Source of the DNA: Actinomycetospora sp. TBRC 11914
GTDB taxonomy: Bacteria > Actinomycetota > Actinomycetes > Mycobacteriales > Pseudonocardiaceae
Direction: 5' to 3'
NCBI RefSeq assembly: GCF_012933465.1
Contig: NZ_JABBND010000005.1
Location: 186,001-250,000, forward strand
DNA: 64,000 bases
The notes under the pieces are model-generated. The model searched no databases. It had not been told where the DNA came from and saw only the letters and a program-made list of their open reading frames with translations. This document shows, in pieces, positions 1-7,884 of the stretch. The position numbers and the translations under genes are program-made. Numbering within the stretch: position 1 is the stretch's first letter; the number at the start of each line of letters is the position of its first letter.

Positions 1-257
1 TCCCGCCGCCGCCGGTGACGAAAGAGCGAGAGGCCCAGGGCTCCCCCGGCCACCGACGCGGCCCCGAGCGCCGGCGCCCGCCCGCGCCCCCGCCGCGCCG
101 CGACGGCCAGCCCCGCGAGCCCGGTCCCGACGGCGAGGCGGCGCCGGAAGGCGACCACGAGCGGCCAGGGCGGCGTGCGGTCGAGCCCCAGGACCTCCGG
201 GAGCAGCACGAGCGCCCCCGCACCTGCTCCGACCAGGGCACCCGTCGTCGCCCGCAT
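1..257 (-). CDS. N-terminal part of a hydrophobic hypothetical protein (runs off the window)
   Basis: An ATG at 257 reads left without a stop to the window edge (about 85 codons). It has a strong ribosome binding site (GGAGGAGGTG) just upstream. The visible part is rich in Ala, Gly, Leu and Arg, with a hydrophobic first segment starting MRATTGALVGAGAG and a second around residues 42-55, so one or two membrane helices are likely. No family motif is visible and I do not assign a function. It lies upstream of, and in the same direction as, nothing else visible; the SARP gene on the same strand ends 125 bp upstream of it. Confidence 0.55.
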   Translation of the reverse strand, partial: MRATTGALVGAGAGALVLLPEVLGLDRTPPWPLVVAFRRRLAVGTGLAGLAVAARRGRGRAPALGAASVAGGALGLSLFRHRRRR

Positions 258-382
258 GCCGCACCTCCTCCCGACGATCATGCGCCTCGCGTCGTGGCCC
301 GCGTGTCACGTGCACGCGAAAGGATGGGGAAAGGCCGGTCGGCTTCGATCAGGACGTGGACGACGGTGGGGCGGAGGCGCGG

Positions 383-3300
383 TCAGCGCACCGGCCGGAG
401 TCCCAGCGGCGGGTTCGGTGCCGGCGTGGCGGGGGGCGACGCCGGCACCGTGCCCACGCCGTCGTGCCGGTGGGCGAGGCTCTCGGCCGCGTCCGCCCAC
501 GGCGTCCAGCCCAGGCGGGCGGCGGTCGACCCCGCGGCACGGAACAGCGTGACCGCGTCCCGGGCGGCCCCGTCGCCGAGAGCCGCCGTCGCGAGGCCCC
601 GGTAGAGGTCGAGGGGTCCGAAGAAGGCGGCACCGATCCCGACGACGACGGTGGACTCCGGGTCCTCCGGCAGCGCGTCGAGCACGAGTCGCGCGGTGAC
701 CGCGTCGCCGACGGCGTAGGCCGCGCACGCCGCGAGGCACAGGCCGGTGCGGTCGAAGAGCCCACCCTCGCGTCCGGCGCGCTGCTCGTGGAACTCGGTC
801 AAGCGGGTGCGGGCGGTCGCCGCGTCGCCGCCGTGCACCGCGTCGACGGCCGCGCAGGCACGCCAGGCCGAGACGCGCGGGTACATCCCGGCCGCGGTGG
901 CGGGCAGGCCGCCGAGGACGGTCATGTCGCCGGTGAGCAGGTGCCGCGCCACGAGGTGGCAGAAGAAGGCGCCGAGGGCGTCGGGGATGCCGAGCTCCTG
1001 ACCGCGGGCGAGCGCGTCCTGGGCGGCCTCGTCGGAGTCGGAGACCTTGCCCATCCCGAGCAGCAGCGCGGCGTCGACGAGCCGGGTCGCCCACATCGTG
1101 CGCGGCCGGTGGCGGCGCTCGGCCTCGGGGGCGAGATCGGCGTGCCGGGCGAGGGCGTCGTCGAGCCGCCCCGCGGTCACCAGCGCCGCGACCAGCAGCT
1201 CGTCGGCCTCGAAGCGCAGGGTGAGCTCGCCGGCGGCCTCGGCGAGCTCCCGCGCCCGCAGGCAGGTCCCGACGCGCTCGGCGGCCGGGACGGCCGCGTC
1301 GAGCTGCAGGAACGCCGTGGCCACGGCGACCTCGGCGGCGAGGTGGGGGTCGGCCTCGGCGCGGGAGTCGCCCAGCGCCATGAGCTCGGCCACCAGCGAG
1401 GGCGTCTCGGTGACGCCCACCAGCTGCTGCTCCTCGGTGATCATCCCGCGCAGCACGCGGGCGCGCTGCCGGTCGTCGAGGTCGAGGTCGCGCACCCGGC
1501 GCAGCCGCTCCAGGCGCCGCGGCCGGCCGGCGACCGAGGGCCCCTGGGCGTCGTCGCCCATGGCGGCGGCGACGGCGTCCGCGACGTCCGCGGTCGGGTC
1601 GGCGACCACCGCGTCGAACTCCTCCGCGGCCTCGTCGACCCGGCCCCGGGCCTCGAGCACCAGCCCCCGCAGCAGCCGCACCCGCCAGGGCCGGGTCGCG
1701 TGCTCGAGCCCGGTGTCGAGGAGCCGCTCCGCGTCGGCGAGGGCCCCGTCGCGGTAGGCCGCGAGGACGGCGGGCAGGTGCGCGTCGGCGACGGTGGCGG
1801 GCGGGAGCAGCGCGGCCGCGCCCACCGCGTGGCGCAGGACCGTGAACGGCGCCGCGTCCGCGGGCAGCGCCTCGTGGCGGGCCAGGTGCAGCTGGGCGGC
1901 GACGACCGCCGGCACGGTGTCGAGCACCGCGGCCGCGGTGAGCTCGTGACGGAAGGCGAAGCCGTCGGCCGTCGGTTCGACGAGCGTGTGGCTGACCGCG
2001 GGACGCAGGTCGCCCGCGAGGCGCCGCGCCGGCTCCCCGACGGCGTCCGCGAGCTCGGCCAGGGGCAGCGGGCCGAGGACCGCGAGGGCCTCGAGCCCGG
2101 CGCGGCAGGCCTCGGGCAGCTGCTCGAGCTGGTGGGCGAGCAGCGGCCGGAGCCGCTCGGGGACCCGGGCGGTGGCGGCGACCCGGGCCTCGTCGTCGGG
2201 AAGGCCCCGGACCTCGGCGAGCAGCGCGGACAGGTGCAGCGGGTGTCCGCCGGTGCGCGCCCACAGGGCGTCGGCGAGCGTCTCCCCCAGCTCGGCCCCG
2301 ACCAGCGCGCGGGTGCCCGCCTCGTCGAGCTCGCGCAGCACGGTGCGCTCCACGCCCTCGAGCGGCGCCAGGTCGGCGGCGGCCTCGCCCCAGGCGGGGT
2401 GGGCGACGGCGTCGGGCTCCCGGGCGGCGACGAGCACGACGACGCCGGGCGGCAGGCCCGCACGCCCGAGTGCGCGCAGCACGTCGAGCGAGGCCCGGTC
2501 GGCGCGATGGGCGTCGTCGAGGGTCACCAGGACGTGGCCCTCGTCGGCCGCCACGGCGAGCCGGCGGCGCAGCGTGCGGCCCGGGGCGGGGTCGCGCAGC
2601 GACGGCGGCTCCACCCCGACCCGGTGCAGCGCCTCCACCCAGGCCGCGAACGGCGCCTGGTCGTGCTCCCACAGTCCCCGCCCGACCCGGGCGCCCCGCC
2701 GCGACGCCTCCTCGGCCGCCGCCCCGAGCAGCGTCGACTTCCCGATCCCGGCCTCCCCGGCGACGAGCACGAGGCGCCCGGCCTCCGGGTCGTCGAGGCC
2801 CTCCCGGATCGTGGCCAGCGGGCCCTCGCGCCCGACGACCACGGGCCCGAGGGTCCGTTCGCGGGCCTCGAGGACGGACAGCTCGACGCCGCGCAGCTCG
2901 GGGCCGGGGTCGAGCCCGTGCTCGACCTTCAGCTCGCGGCGGGTGGCCGCGATCGTGCGCAGCGCCTCGCCGGAGCGCCCGACCCGGTGCAGGGCGGTCG
3001 CGACGAGCGCGGCGAGGTGCTCGCGGTCGAGGTGACCGGCCAGGGCGGGCGCCGCGACCGACAGCGCCGCGCCGGGCTGGTCGTCGTCGAGCAGGGCGCG
3101 GGCCCGGGCCTCGACGAGCTCCAGCCAGCGCACCTCGACCCGGCGGCGCTCGGTCTCCAGCCGCGGCGTGGACCGGCAGCCGGGGAACGGCTCGCCGTCG
3201 ATGTTGGCGAGGGCGACGAGCGGCTCGGCGTCGTGGAAGCGGCAGAGGTCGACCGCCGCGCGGGGCACCCCGAGCGCGTAGCCGCCGCCGATGCTCTCGA

Positions 3301-3526
3301 CGCGCGCGGGCGCCACCACCTTGCGCAGGCGGGTGATCTGGATCTGCAGCGCCGCGCGCGGATCCTGGGGCAGTGCCTCGCCGTAGATCTCGTCGATCAG
3401 CGTGGGCGTCGGGACCGGGCGACCGGGGTCGAGGGCGAGCAGCGCCAGGAGGGTGCGCAGCAGCTCGCTGCGCACGGGGTCGGCTCCGACGACCTCCACC
3501 GTGCCGAGCAGACGGATCTCCGTCAC
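383..3526 (-). CDS. SARP-type (AfsR-like) transcriptional regulator with ATPase and TPR-like region
   Basis: A 1047-residue regulator starting at GTG 3526 (MTEIRLLGTVEV). Residues about 1-95 form the OmpR-like winged-helix DNA-binding domain typical of SARPs, and 100-240 the bacterial transcriptional activator (BTAD) domain. An NTPase domain follows, with Walker A GEAGIGKST near residue 256 and Walker B LVTLDDAH near 333. The rest is helical and Ala-rich, like the TPR-like C-terminus of AfsR/large SARPs. Such proteins usually activate nearby secondary-metabolite or developmental genes; the target here is not shown by the sequence. It is transcribed divergently from the amidase-like gene, with start codons only about 15-27 bp apart, so the two must share promoter DNA. 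Family call is firm; biological role is open. Confidence 0.9.
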   Translation of the reverse strand: MTEIRLLGTVEVVGADPVRSELLRTLLALLALDPGRPVPTPTLIDEIYGEALPQDPRAALQIQITRLRKVVAPARVESIGGGYALGVPRAAVDLCRFHDAEPLVALANIDGEPFPGCRSTPRLETERRRVEVRWLELVEARARALLDDDQPGAALSVAAPALAGHLDREHLAALVATALHRVGRSGEALRTIAATRRELKVEHGLDPGPELRGVELSVLEARERTLGPVVVGREGPLATIREGLDDPEAGRLVLVAGEAGIGKSTLLGAAAEEASRRGARVGRGLWEHDQAPFAAWVEALHRVGVEPPSLRDPAPGRTLRRRLAVAADEGHVLVTLDDAHRADRASLDVLRALGRAGLPPGVVVLVAAREPDAVAHPAWGEAAADLAPLEGVERTVLRELDEAGTRALVGAELGETLADALWARTGGHPLHLSALLAEVRGLPDDEARVAATARVPERLRPLLAHQLEQLPEACRAGLEALAVLGPLPLAELADAVGEPARRLAGDLRPAVSHTLVEPTADGFAFRHELTAAAVLDTVPAVVAAQLHLARHEALPADAAPFTVLRHAVGAAALLPPATVADAHLPAVLAAYRDGALADAERLLDTGLEHATRPWRVRLLRGLVLEARGRVDEAAEEFDAVVADPTADVADAVAAAMGDDAQGPSVAGRPRRLERLRRVRDLDLDDRQRARVLRGMITEEQQLVGVTETPSLVAELMALGDSRAEADPHLAAEVAVATAFLQLDAAVPAAERVGTCLRARELAEAAGELTLRFEADELLVAALVTAGRLDDALARHADLAPEAERRHRPRTMWATRLVDAALLLGMGKVSDSDEAAQDALARGQELGIPDALGAFFCHLVARHLLTGDMTVLGGLPATAAGMYPRVSAWRACAAVDAVHGGDAATARTRLTEFHEQRAGREGGLFDRTGLCLAACAAYAVGDAVTARLVLDALPEDPESTVVVGIGAAFFGPLDLYRGLATAALGDGAARDAVTLFRAAGSTAARLGWTPWADAAESLAHRHDGVGTVPASPPATPAPNPPLGLRPVR

Positions 3527-3552
3527 CGGCCCCCCAGGACGTGTTACTCACA

Positions 3553-4506
3553 GTGACCTGTATCGACCACCGTACGACCGATCTCGCCATTCGACCAGAC
3601 CAGGTCAAGCCGGGCGACGTACTGCTGGTGACCCCCGTGGCCGGCGAGCCGCTCGGAGAGATGATCACACGGCTCGACGGGTCGGGCTTCTCGCACAGCG
3701 GCATCGCGCTCGGGAACGGCGCGATCGCCTCGGCCCGCAAGTCCTTCATCGCCGCCCAGCCGTTCGACCTCTCCGGGCTGCGCATCGAGAAGTTCGAGAA
3801 GTTCTGGGGCAAGGGGCAGTCGGTCTACCGGCTCGCCGTGCCCTCGCCGGAGGCGCGGGCCCGCGCGGTCGCGGCGGTCCGTGAGCTCCGGGTTCCCGAC
3901 GACGGGTCCTTCTCGGTCCCGAAGGTCCTCATCGTCGCGATCGCGCTGGCCTCCTTCGACCGCACCCTCTTCGACGAGGAGGCCGGCGCGACGATCCGGG
4001 CGCTCGCCATCGAGGCGGCCCGGGCCTGGGAGGGCGAGCCCGGCGAGCGGACGTTCTACTGCGCCGAGGCCGTCGCCCGCGCGTTCGGCGAGCGCTTCCC
4101 GCTCTCCGCGCTGGAGCCACCCGGCGGCGTCACGCCCGCGACGCGGCCGCCGGCGCAGGACGGCGTCCTCGGCACGATGATGAAGCTCTACCTCGACGTC
4201 GCGACGGGCGACGCGTGCCAGGAGGCGCTGGACCGCCTGGTCGACGGGCTCGACGTCGAGGCGCCCGCGTTCCTCGACACCGTCGCCCGGGACATCCTCG
4301 CGAGCGCCCGCCGGATCGGCACCGGGCGCCCGCTCGCCGGCCGCTACACGGGCCGCCGCGTCCCGTACAAGGGCTGGGAGACGACGGGGCTGCTCCTGCC
4401 CTCGGCGCTGGTCACCCCGCGGATGCTGCTCGACGCGCCGTGGACCGCCGACACCGTGGCGCGGGTCGACGGCCCCGGCGCGCCGCCGGCGCCGCTCGCG
4501 GCCTGA
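3553..4506 (+). CDS. Permuted papain-like (YiiX/NlpC-P60 superfamily) amidase or hydrolase
   Basis: About 317 residues from GTG 3553; GTG 3541 is an alternative in-frame start four codons earlier, and neither has a convincing ribosome binding site. The N-terminus has KPGDVLLVTP, then GFSHSGIALGNG with the likely catalytic His near residue 48. A later TFYCAEAVARAF carries the likely catalytic Cys near residue 169. His before Cys is the order of circularly permuted papain-fold enzymes (YiiX/YaeF, LRAT-like). These cleave amide or ester bonds in lipids, peptides or cell-wall material; the substrate cannot be told here. The C-terminal third (after residue 200) has no motif I recognise. No signal peptide is seen, so it is probably cytoplasmic. 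It ends in a hairpin shared with the convergent PPOX gene. Confidence 0.6.
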   Translation: MTCIDHRTTDLAIRPDQVKPGDVLLVTPVAGEPLGEMITRLDGSGFSHSGIALGNGAIASARKSFIAAQPFDLSGLRIEKFEKFWGKGQSVYRLAVPSPEARARAVAAVRELRVPDDGSFSVPKVLIVAIALASFDRTLFDEEAGATIRALAIEAARAWEGEPGERTFYCAEAVARAFGERFPLSALEPPGGVTPATRPPAQDGVLGTMMKLYLDVATGDACQEALDRLVDGLDVEAPAFLDTVARDILASARRIGTGRPLAGRYTGRRVPYKGWETTGLLLPSALVTPRMLLDAPWTADTVARVDGPGAPPAPLAA

Positions 4507-4531
4507 CGGAGCCCGGTCCCCGGGCTCGTCA
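4504..4531. terminator. Bidirectional terminator hairpin containing both TGA stop codons
   Basis: The arms TGACGGAGCCCGG (4504-4516) and CCGGGCTCGTCA (4520-4531) pair over 12 bp with one bulged G and a 3-nt loop. The outermost TGA on each strand is the stop codon of the amidase-like gene (+) and of the PPOX gene (-), so the two genes end inside one hairpin. No clear U-tract follows, as is usual in high-GC actinomycetes. Confidence 0.7.
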
Positions 4532-4951
4532 GTTCTCGGGGTTGTCGCTGGCCTTCAGCCCGCCCCAGCCGTGCCAGCGGTCGACCTCGATCCAGGCGCT
4601 GACCCGGCGGCGGTCGCGCACCGGGTACGCGCTGCCGCGGTAGTGCTGCGAGATCCGGTCGATGTCGGCGAGGTCGGTGTCGTCGGCCCACTTCACGACC
4701 CGACCCTGCATCGAGACGTGGGTGTACCAGTCGTCCTCGGCGAGCACGGTGATCGTCGTGCGGGGGTCCTCGCGCAGGTAGCGCACCCGCGTGCGGGCCT
4801 CGTCCATGTTCACCAGGACGCGGCCGTCCTCCCACAGGTACCAGGTGGCCACCGACACGGGCGAGCCGTCGGGGCGCAGCGAGGTGATCACGCTCGGGTT
4901 GGGGCGGGCGAGGAGCTGCTGGACCTCGTCGGGCAGGGGCGGCTTCGGCAT
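4529..4951 (-). CDS. PPOX-class (probably F420-dependent) pyridoxamine-oxidase-like protein
   Basis: A complete 140-residue protein from ATG 4951 with AGGAAGG-type ribosome binding sequence upstream. The start (PDEVQQLLARPNPSVITSLR, then DGSPVSVATWYLWEDG) is the split-barrel fold seen in the FMN/F420-binding PPOX superfamily. The spacing fits the actinobacterial Rv1155-like group, many members of which bind F420 and reduce small organic substrates. The C-terminus has the WxGWGG-like segment DRWHGWGGLKASDNPEN. It appears to be a single-gene unit convergent with the upstream amidase gene. Its 5' side faces a 400-bp repeat-rich region. Cofactor choice (F420 or flavin) is inferred from family, not from a decisive residue. 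Confidence 0.85.
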   Translation of the reverse strand: MPKPPLPDEVQQLLARPNPSVITSLRPDGSPVSVATWYLWEDGRVLVNMDEARTRVRYLREDPRTTITVLAEDDWYTHVSMQGRVVKWADDTDLADIDRISQHYRGSAYPVRDRRRVSAWIEVDRWHGWGGLKASDNPEN

Positions 4952-5100
4952 CCGGGGCCTTCCTCCAGGGATCGTGCGGTCGCCCGGAGGGTGCCCGGGG
5001 AGATCACGTCAATACCGGATAGGCCGCCGGAGACCTGGAATAGACCGGCGGCGGCTGTTGTCCGGATGACTACCGCCACGGATCCCGGACCACGTATCCA

Positions 5101-5215
5101 CTCCGGGTGCCACTTCCGCGCTCCCACCGCGCGCCGGTGCCGACGGGGGGACGCACGGCCCGGTGCTCGGGGGGAGCAACGGGCCGTGCGGCGGAGCGCG
5201 GGAGTGGCACCCCGG
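5101..5215. repeat. Nested inverted repeat with a strong inner hairpin, in the 403-bp gap before the HTH gene
   Basis: The outer arms at 5101-5123 and 5194-5215 share GAGCGCGG-AGTGGCACCC in inverted orientation, with one substitution and a 1-base shift near the end. Inside is a tight stem: GCACGGCCCG (5153-5162) pairs perfectly with CGGGCCGTGC (5180-5189), then TGCTC (5164-5168) with GAGCA (5174-5178) around a G-rich 5-nt loop. The whole fills the gap between the divergent PPOX gene (start 4951) and HTH gene (start 5355), next to a tandem array at 5216-5287. The rest of the gap (4952-5100 and 5288-5354) shows nothing I recognise. Likely a protein-binding or RNA-structural site. Confidence 0.75.
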
Positions 5216-5287
5216 CCCGGTGGTGACGACCCCGGCGGTACGACCCCGGTGGTACGACCCCGGCGGTGACGACCCGGCGGTGACGAC
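5216..5287. repeat. Tandem array of five 14-15 bp iteron-like units upstream of the HTH gene
   Basis: Five head-to-tail units of the form CCCGGYGGT(G)ACGAC lie at about 5216-5230, 5231-5244, 5245-5258, 5259-5273 and 5274-5287, followed by a partial sixth. They end 67 bp before the ATG of the membrane-tethered HTH protein. The unit length is not a multiple of three throughout and no gene covers it. Multiple phased sites like these are typical of operators or iterons; autoregulation by the adjacent HTH protein is an inference. Confidence 0.7.
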
Positions 5288-5354
5288 CCCGCCGACCCGC
5301 CGGCGGACCCGCGGGTCGACACTCGGTCGACGGCCGACTCCGGGGGGACCGCCG

Positions 5355-6224
5355 ATGCCCAGACCGCAGCGCGACCTCGACCCCAGGGGCGGGCCGCTGG
5401 TCGAGTTCGCGCGTGACCTGCGCGCGCTGCGGGAGGCCGCCGGCACCCCGAAGTTCGCGACGATGGCCCGGCGCACCGGGCGGTCCAAGACCGCCCTCGC
5501 GGACGCCGCCGGCGGCCAGCACCTGCCCCGCTGGGAGACCGTCGAGGACTTCGTCCGTGCCTGCGACGCCGACCCCGCGCCCTGGCACCGGCGCTGGCTC
5601 GCGCTCCGCGCCGGCGACGACGCGGCCGCGCCGGCTCCGGTGCCGCCGGAGGAGCCCGTCGTCGCGACCCCGGACCCGCCGGTCCCGGCTCCCGTGCCCC
5701 CCGCTCCGGTCAACGTGCCCGGACCTGCGGCCGCCCCGACCCCGCGGCGGCGTCGGGCCCTGCTCGTGGCGGCCGCCGTCGTGGGGGTCCTCGTCGTCGG
5801 CGTGCTGGGCTTCGTCCTCGGGCGCGTGACCGAGCCCGGGCCGCCGATCGTCCCGCAGACGGTGGAGGCCATCGTCGTGCAGAACAAGGTGGCGCTCGGC
5901 CCGGACCGGCTGGTCGAGGACCGCACCCCCGCCTACCTCTCGACCGAGGCGCTCGCCTACTGCGCCCAGCCCAGCCGCAACTGCAAGGTGCCGGGCACCG
6001 AGATGGGGTCCGGGGCCGCCGTCGTCGCCAACTGCTGGACGCAGGGGCAGATGATGTGGAACTGGGACCTCTCCGACCCCACCGCGCAGTCGAACCCCGA
6101 CGACGTGCGCTCCGACCTCTGGTACCGCGCCTCGTTCCCCGACGGGCGCACCGGCTACCTCTCCGAGGTCTACGTCGAGCGGGGTGACCGGGGCGGGCGC
6201 GGGCTGCCCCGCTGCAACCCCTGA
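5355..6224 (+). CDS. HTH-domain protein with one transmembrane helix and an exported SH3-like C-terminus
   Basis: 289 residues from ATG 5355, chosen because a GGGGGGA sequence lies 6-7 bp upstream and because in-frame residues before it look non-coding. Residues about 14-75 resemble the actinobacterial XRE-like helix-turn-helix (ARDLRALREAAGTPKFATMA, then TGRSKTALADAAGG). A Pro/Ala-rich linker follows, then a basic RRRR and one membrane helix at about 134-158. The exterior part has four Cys (YCAQ, NCK, NCW, RCN) and ends DLWYRASFPDGRTGYLSEVYV, which looks like a bacterial SH3-type wall-binding fold. This makes a membrane-spanning sensor/regulator a reasonable idea, but HTH domains of this type in such proteins may not bind DNA. 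The upstream repeat array is a candidate target. Confidence 0.75.
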   Translation: MPRPQRDLDPRGGPLVEFARDLRALREAAGTPKFATMARRTGRSKTALADAAGGQHLPRWETVEDFVRACDADPAPWHRRWLALRAGDDAAAPAPVPPEEPVVATPDPPVPAPVPPAPVNVPGPAAAPTPRRRRALLVAAAVVGVLVVGVLGFVLGRVTEPGPPIVPQTVEAIVVQNKVALGPDRLVEDRTPAYLSTEALAYCAQPSRNCKVPGTEMGSGAAVVANCWTQGQMMWNWDLSDPTAQSNPDDVRSDLWYRASFPDGRTGYLSEVYVERGDRGGRGLPRCNP

Positions 6225-6272
6225 GTCGGGAACTCCGCCCCGTCGGTGATCAACGCCGAGTTCCGGACACTG

Positions 6273-6301
6273 GACGTCCGGAACGTGGCGTTCCGGACGT
6301 C
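6273..6301. terminator. Perfect 13-bp palindrome terminator at a convergent gene end
   Basis: GACGTCCGGAACG (6273-6285) and CGTTCCGGACGTC (6289-6301) are perfect inverted arms around TGG. The minus-strand glycosyltransferase stop codon (TGA, 6300-6302) overlaps the arm. A further copy of the arm sequence (TTCCGGAC, 6261-6268) lies just upstream and can form an alternative pairing with GTCCGGAA. The 16 bases CCGGACGTCCAGTGTC read from 6279 down to 6264 on the minus strand also occur at 54991-55006 in the start of fepG. Confidence 0.75.
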
Positions 6302-7664
6302 AGGCCCGGACGAGCGCGCCGAGCCCCTCCACCCACGTGCAGTAGGCCCGGTGCGCGGCCGCCGCCCCCAGCGTGTCCTCGGCGTACGCCCGCCCCCGCA
6401 GTCCCGCCGCCGACGCCGCCGCGGGATCGGCCGCCGTCGTCGTCACCGCCTCCAGCAGCGCCACCGGCTCACCCGGGTCGACCCGCACCCCCGCGTCCGC
6501 CCGCGCCAGCTCGGCCGACGCCGCCGACCGCGGCCACGACGCCGCCACCACCGGCCGGCCCGCCGCGAAGTAGGAGGTCAGCTTCGAGGGCGCCGACATC
6601 TCGGCGACGGTCGCCGCCTCGTTGACCAGCAGCACGTCGGCGGCGGCCAGGGCGTCGGGGAAGCGGTCGCCGGGCAGCGGGTCGACGAACTCCAGCCGCT
6701 CGATCCCGGCGCCGAGCTCCTCGAGGCGGGCGCGCTGGTTGCCGGTCCCGAGGAGCACGAAGCGGACCCGGGCGCCGCGCGCGTCGGCCTCCCGGGCGGC
6801 CTCGACGACGTTCTCCAGCCCCTGCTTGACGCCCATGTTGCCGGCGTGCAGGACGATCACCTCGTCGTCACGCCAGCCGAGCCCGCGGCGCACGGCCGCC
6901 CGGTCGCCGGTGGGCGGGGCGATGTGCGACCAGTTCGGGATGGTCGTGATGCGCGCCGGGTCGACGCCGAGGTCGGCGAGCGGCCCGGAGAACTGGCGGT
7001 GCACGACGGCGACCCCGTCGGCCCGCGACAGCAGCGCCCCCTCGAGGCGGGCGCCCCAGTGGGCCAGCCGCGAGGACGTCATGCCGGTCTCGGTCAGCGC
7101 GCGGCTGTAGAGGTCCTGGGTGACGACGCCGAGGGCCGTCCGCCGGTCTCGCCGCCCGCGCAGCACAGCGGAGCCGGGCCATCGGGACCGCCACCGCAGT
7201 CCGGCGAGGACGGTGAGGAGCACGGGGCTCACCGCGACGACGACGTCGGGGCGCGGCCCGCCGACCAGCGCGGCGTGCGCGGTGAACGCGGCGTCCATGA
7301 CGATGCGGCGGCGCGCGTCGGGGACGGCGGGCACGGGGTGCCGGACGCGGGTGACCGGCACGCCGTCGAGGACCTCGTGGCGCCGCATCCCGGTGTAGCC
7401 CGCCGTGACCTCCCACGCCGGGTAGTGCGGGTAGCCGGTGACCACCCGCACCCGGTGCCCGGCGGCGTGCAGCGCGGCCACCATGCCGGTGGTGTAGGGC
7501 GCGTTGCCGGTGTGCTCGGGCGCGTAGTGCATCCCGACGACGCAGACGTCCAGCGGCCCGTCGGCCGGGCGGGAGACCGGGCGGGAGGCCGAGCCGGAGG
7601 ACGGGCGGGAGGACGGGCGCGCGGCCGGGCGCGCGACACCGGTCCGTGCAGGGGCCAGCGTCAT
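6300..7664 (-). CDS. GT4-family (WcaI/WbuB-like) glycosyltransferase
   Basis: 454 residues from ATG 7664, chosen for the GGAGGA sequence 7 bp upstream; longer in-frame starts to 7721 lack one. After a low-complexity Arg/Ser/Pro leader (to about residue 35), the GT-B fold starts with LDVCVVGMHYAPEHTGNAPY. The C-terminal donor-binding half has HAGNMGVKQGLENVVEAA and the PSKLTSYFAAGRPVVA signature of WcaI/WbuB-like GT4 enzymes, which transfer sugars to lipid-linked oligosaccharides at the inner face of the membrane. It is the first gene of the polysaccharide locus and is divergent from the GT2 gene at 7885. Its upstream region carries an operator-like motif also found upstream of the sugar-phosphate transferase at 13730. 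Sugar specificity is unknown. Confidence 0.88.
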   Translation of the reverse strand: MTLAPARTGVARPAARPSSRPSSGSASRPVSRPADGPLDVCVVGMHYAPEHTGNAPYTTGMVAALHAAGHRVRVVTGYPHYPAWEVTAGYTGMRRHEVLDGVPVTRVRHPVPAVPDARRRIVMDAAFTAHAALVGGPRPDVVVAVSPVLLTVLAGLRWRSRWPGSAVLRGRRDRRTALGVVTQDLYSRALTETGMTSSRLAHWGARLEGALLSRADGVAVVHRQFSGPLADLGVDPARITTIPNWSHIAPPTGDRAAVRRGLGWRDDEVIVLHAGNMGVKQGLENVVEAAREADARGARVRFVLLGTGNQRARLEELGAGIERLEFVDPLPGDRFPDALAAADVLLVNEAATVAEMSAPSKLTSYFAAGRPVVAASWPRSAASAELARADAGVRVDPGEPVALLEAVTTTAADPAAASAAGLRGRAYAEDTLGAAAAHRAYCTWVEGLGALVRA

Positions 7665-7728
7665 CGAGGTCCTCCGTCCGGGCAGCCGTCCACCGACGGA
7701 CGATCGTCGGGGGCGGGACACCCGGACG

Positions 7729-7767
7729 CCCTGGGATCTCTTCCCAGGACTGGCCGAGGTGGGTCAC
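7729..7767 (-). promoter_or_regulatory. Conserved operator-like motif upstream of the GT4 gene (copy 1)
   Basis: Read on the minus strand: GTGACCCA, then CCTGGGA-5 nt-TCCCAGG, a perfect 7-bp inverted repeat at 7730-7748. The same arrangement occurs upstream of the sugar transferase at 13730. Here it ends 65 bp before the ATG; there, 75 bp. Both are followed by CCCCGACGATC further downstream. Shared position and palindrome suggest one regulator acting on two exopolysaccharide genes. Confidence 0.6.
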
Positions 7768-7884
7768 AGGACTGGTGCGATCGACGGAGCCGATGTCCTG
7801 TTCATCCGGTTGACGGAGACGTAGCGCCGCGCGGACGATGGCACGGTGTCGCCCGAACGAGCCACTGACGCCCCGGAGATGACG

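Noticed and set aside
356-3556. A long open frame (over 1000 codons) antisense to the SARP gene, and similar ones at 10535-13723, 32730-37373, 37905-41873 and 44600-48640
   Set aside because: They lie opposite well-recognised proteins, lack domain motifs and are the expected by-product of GC-rich codon use.
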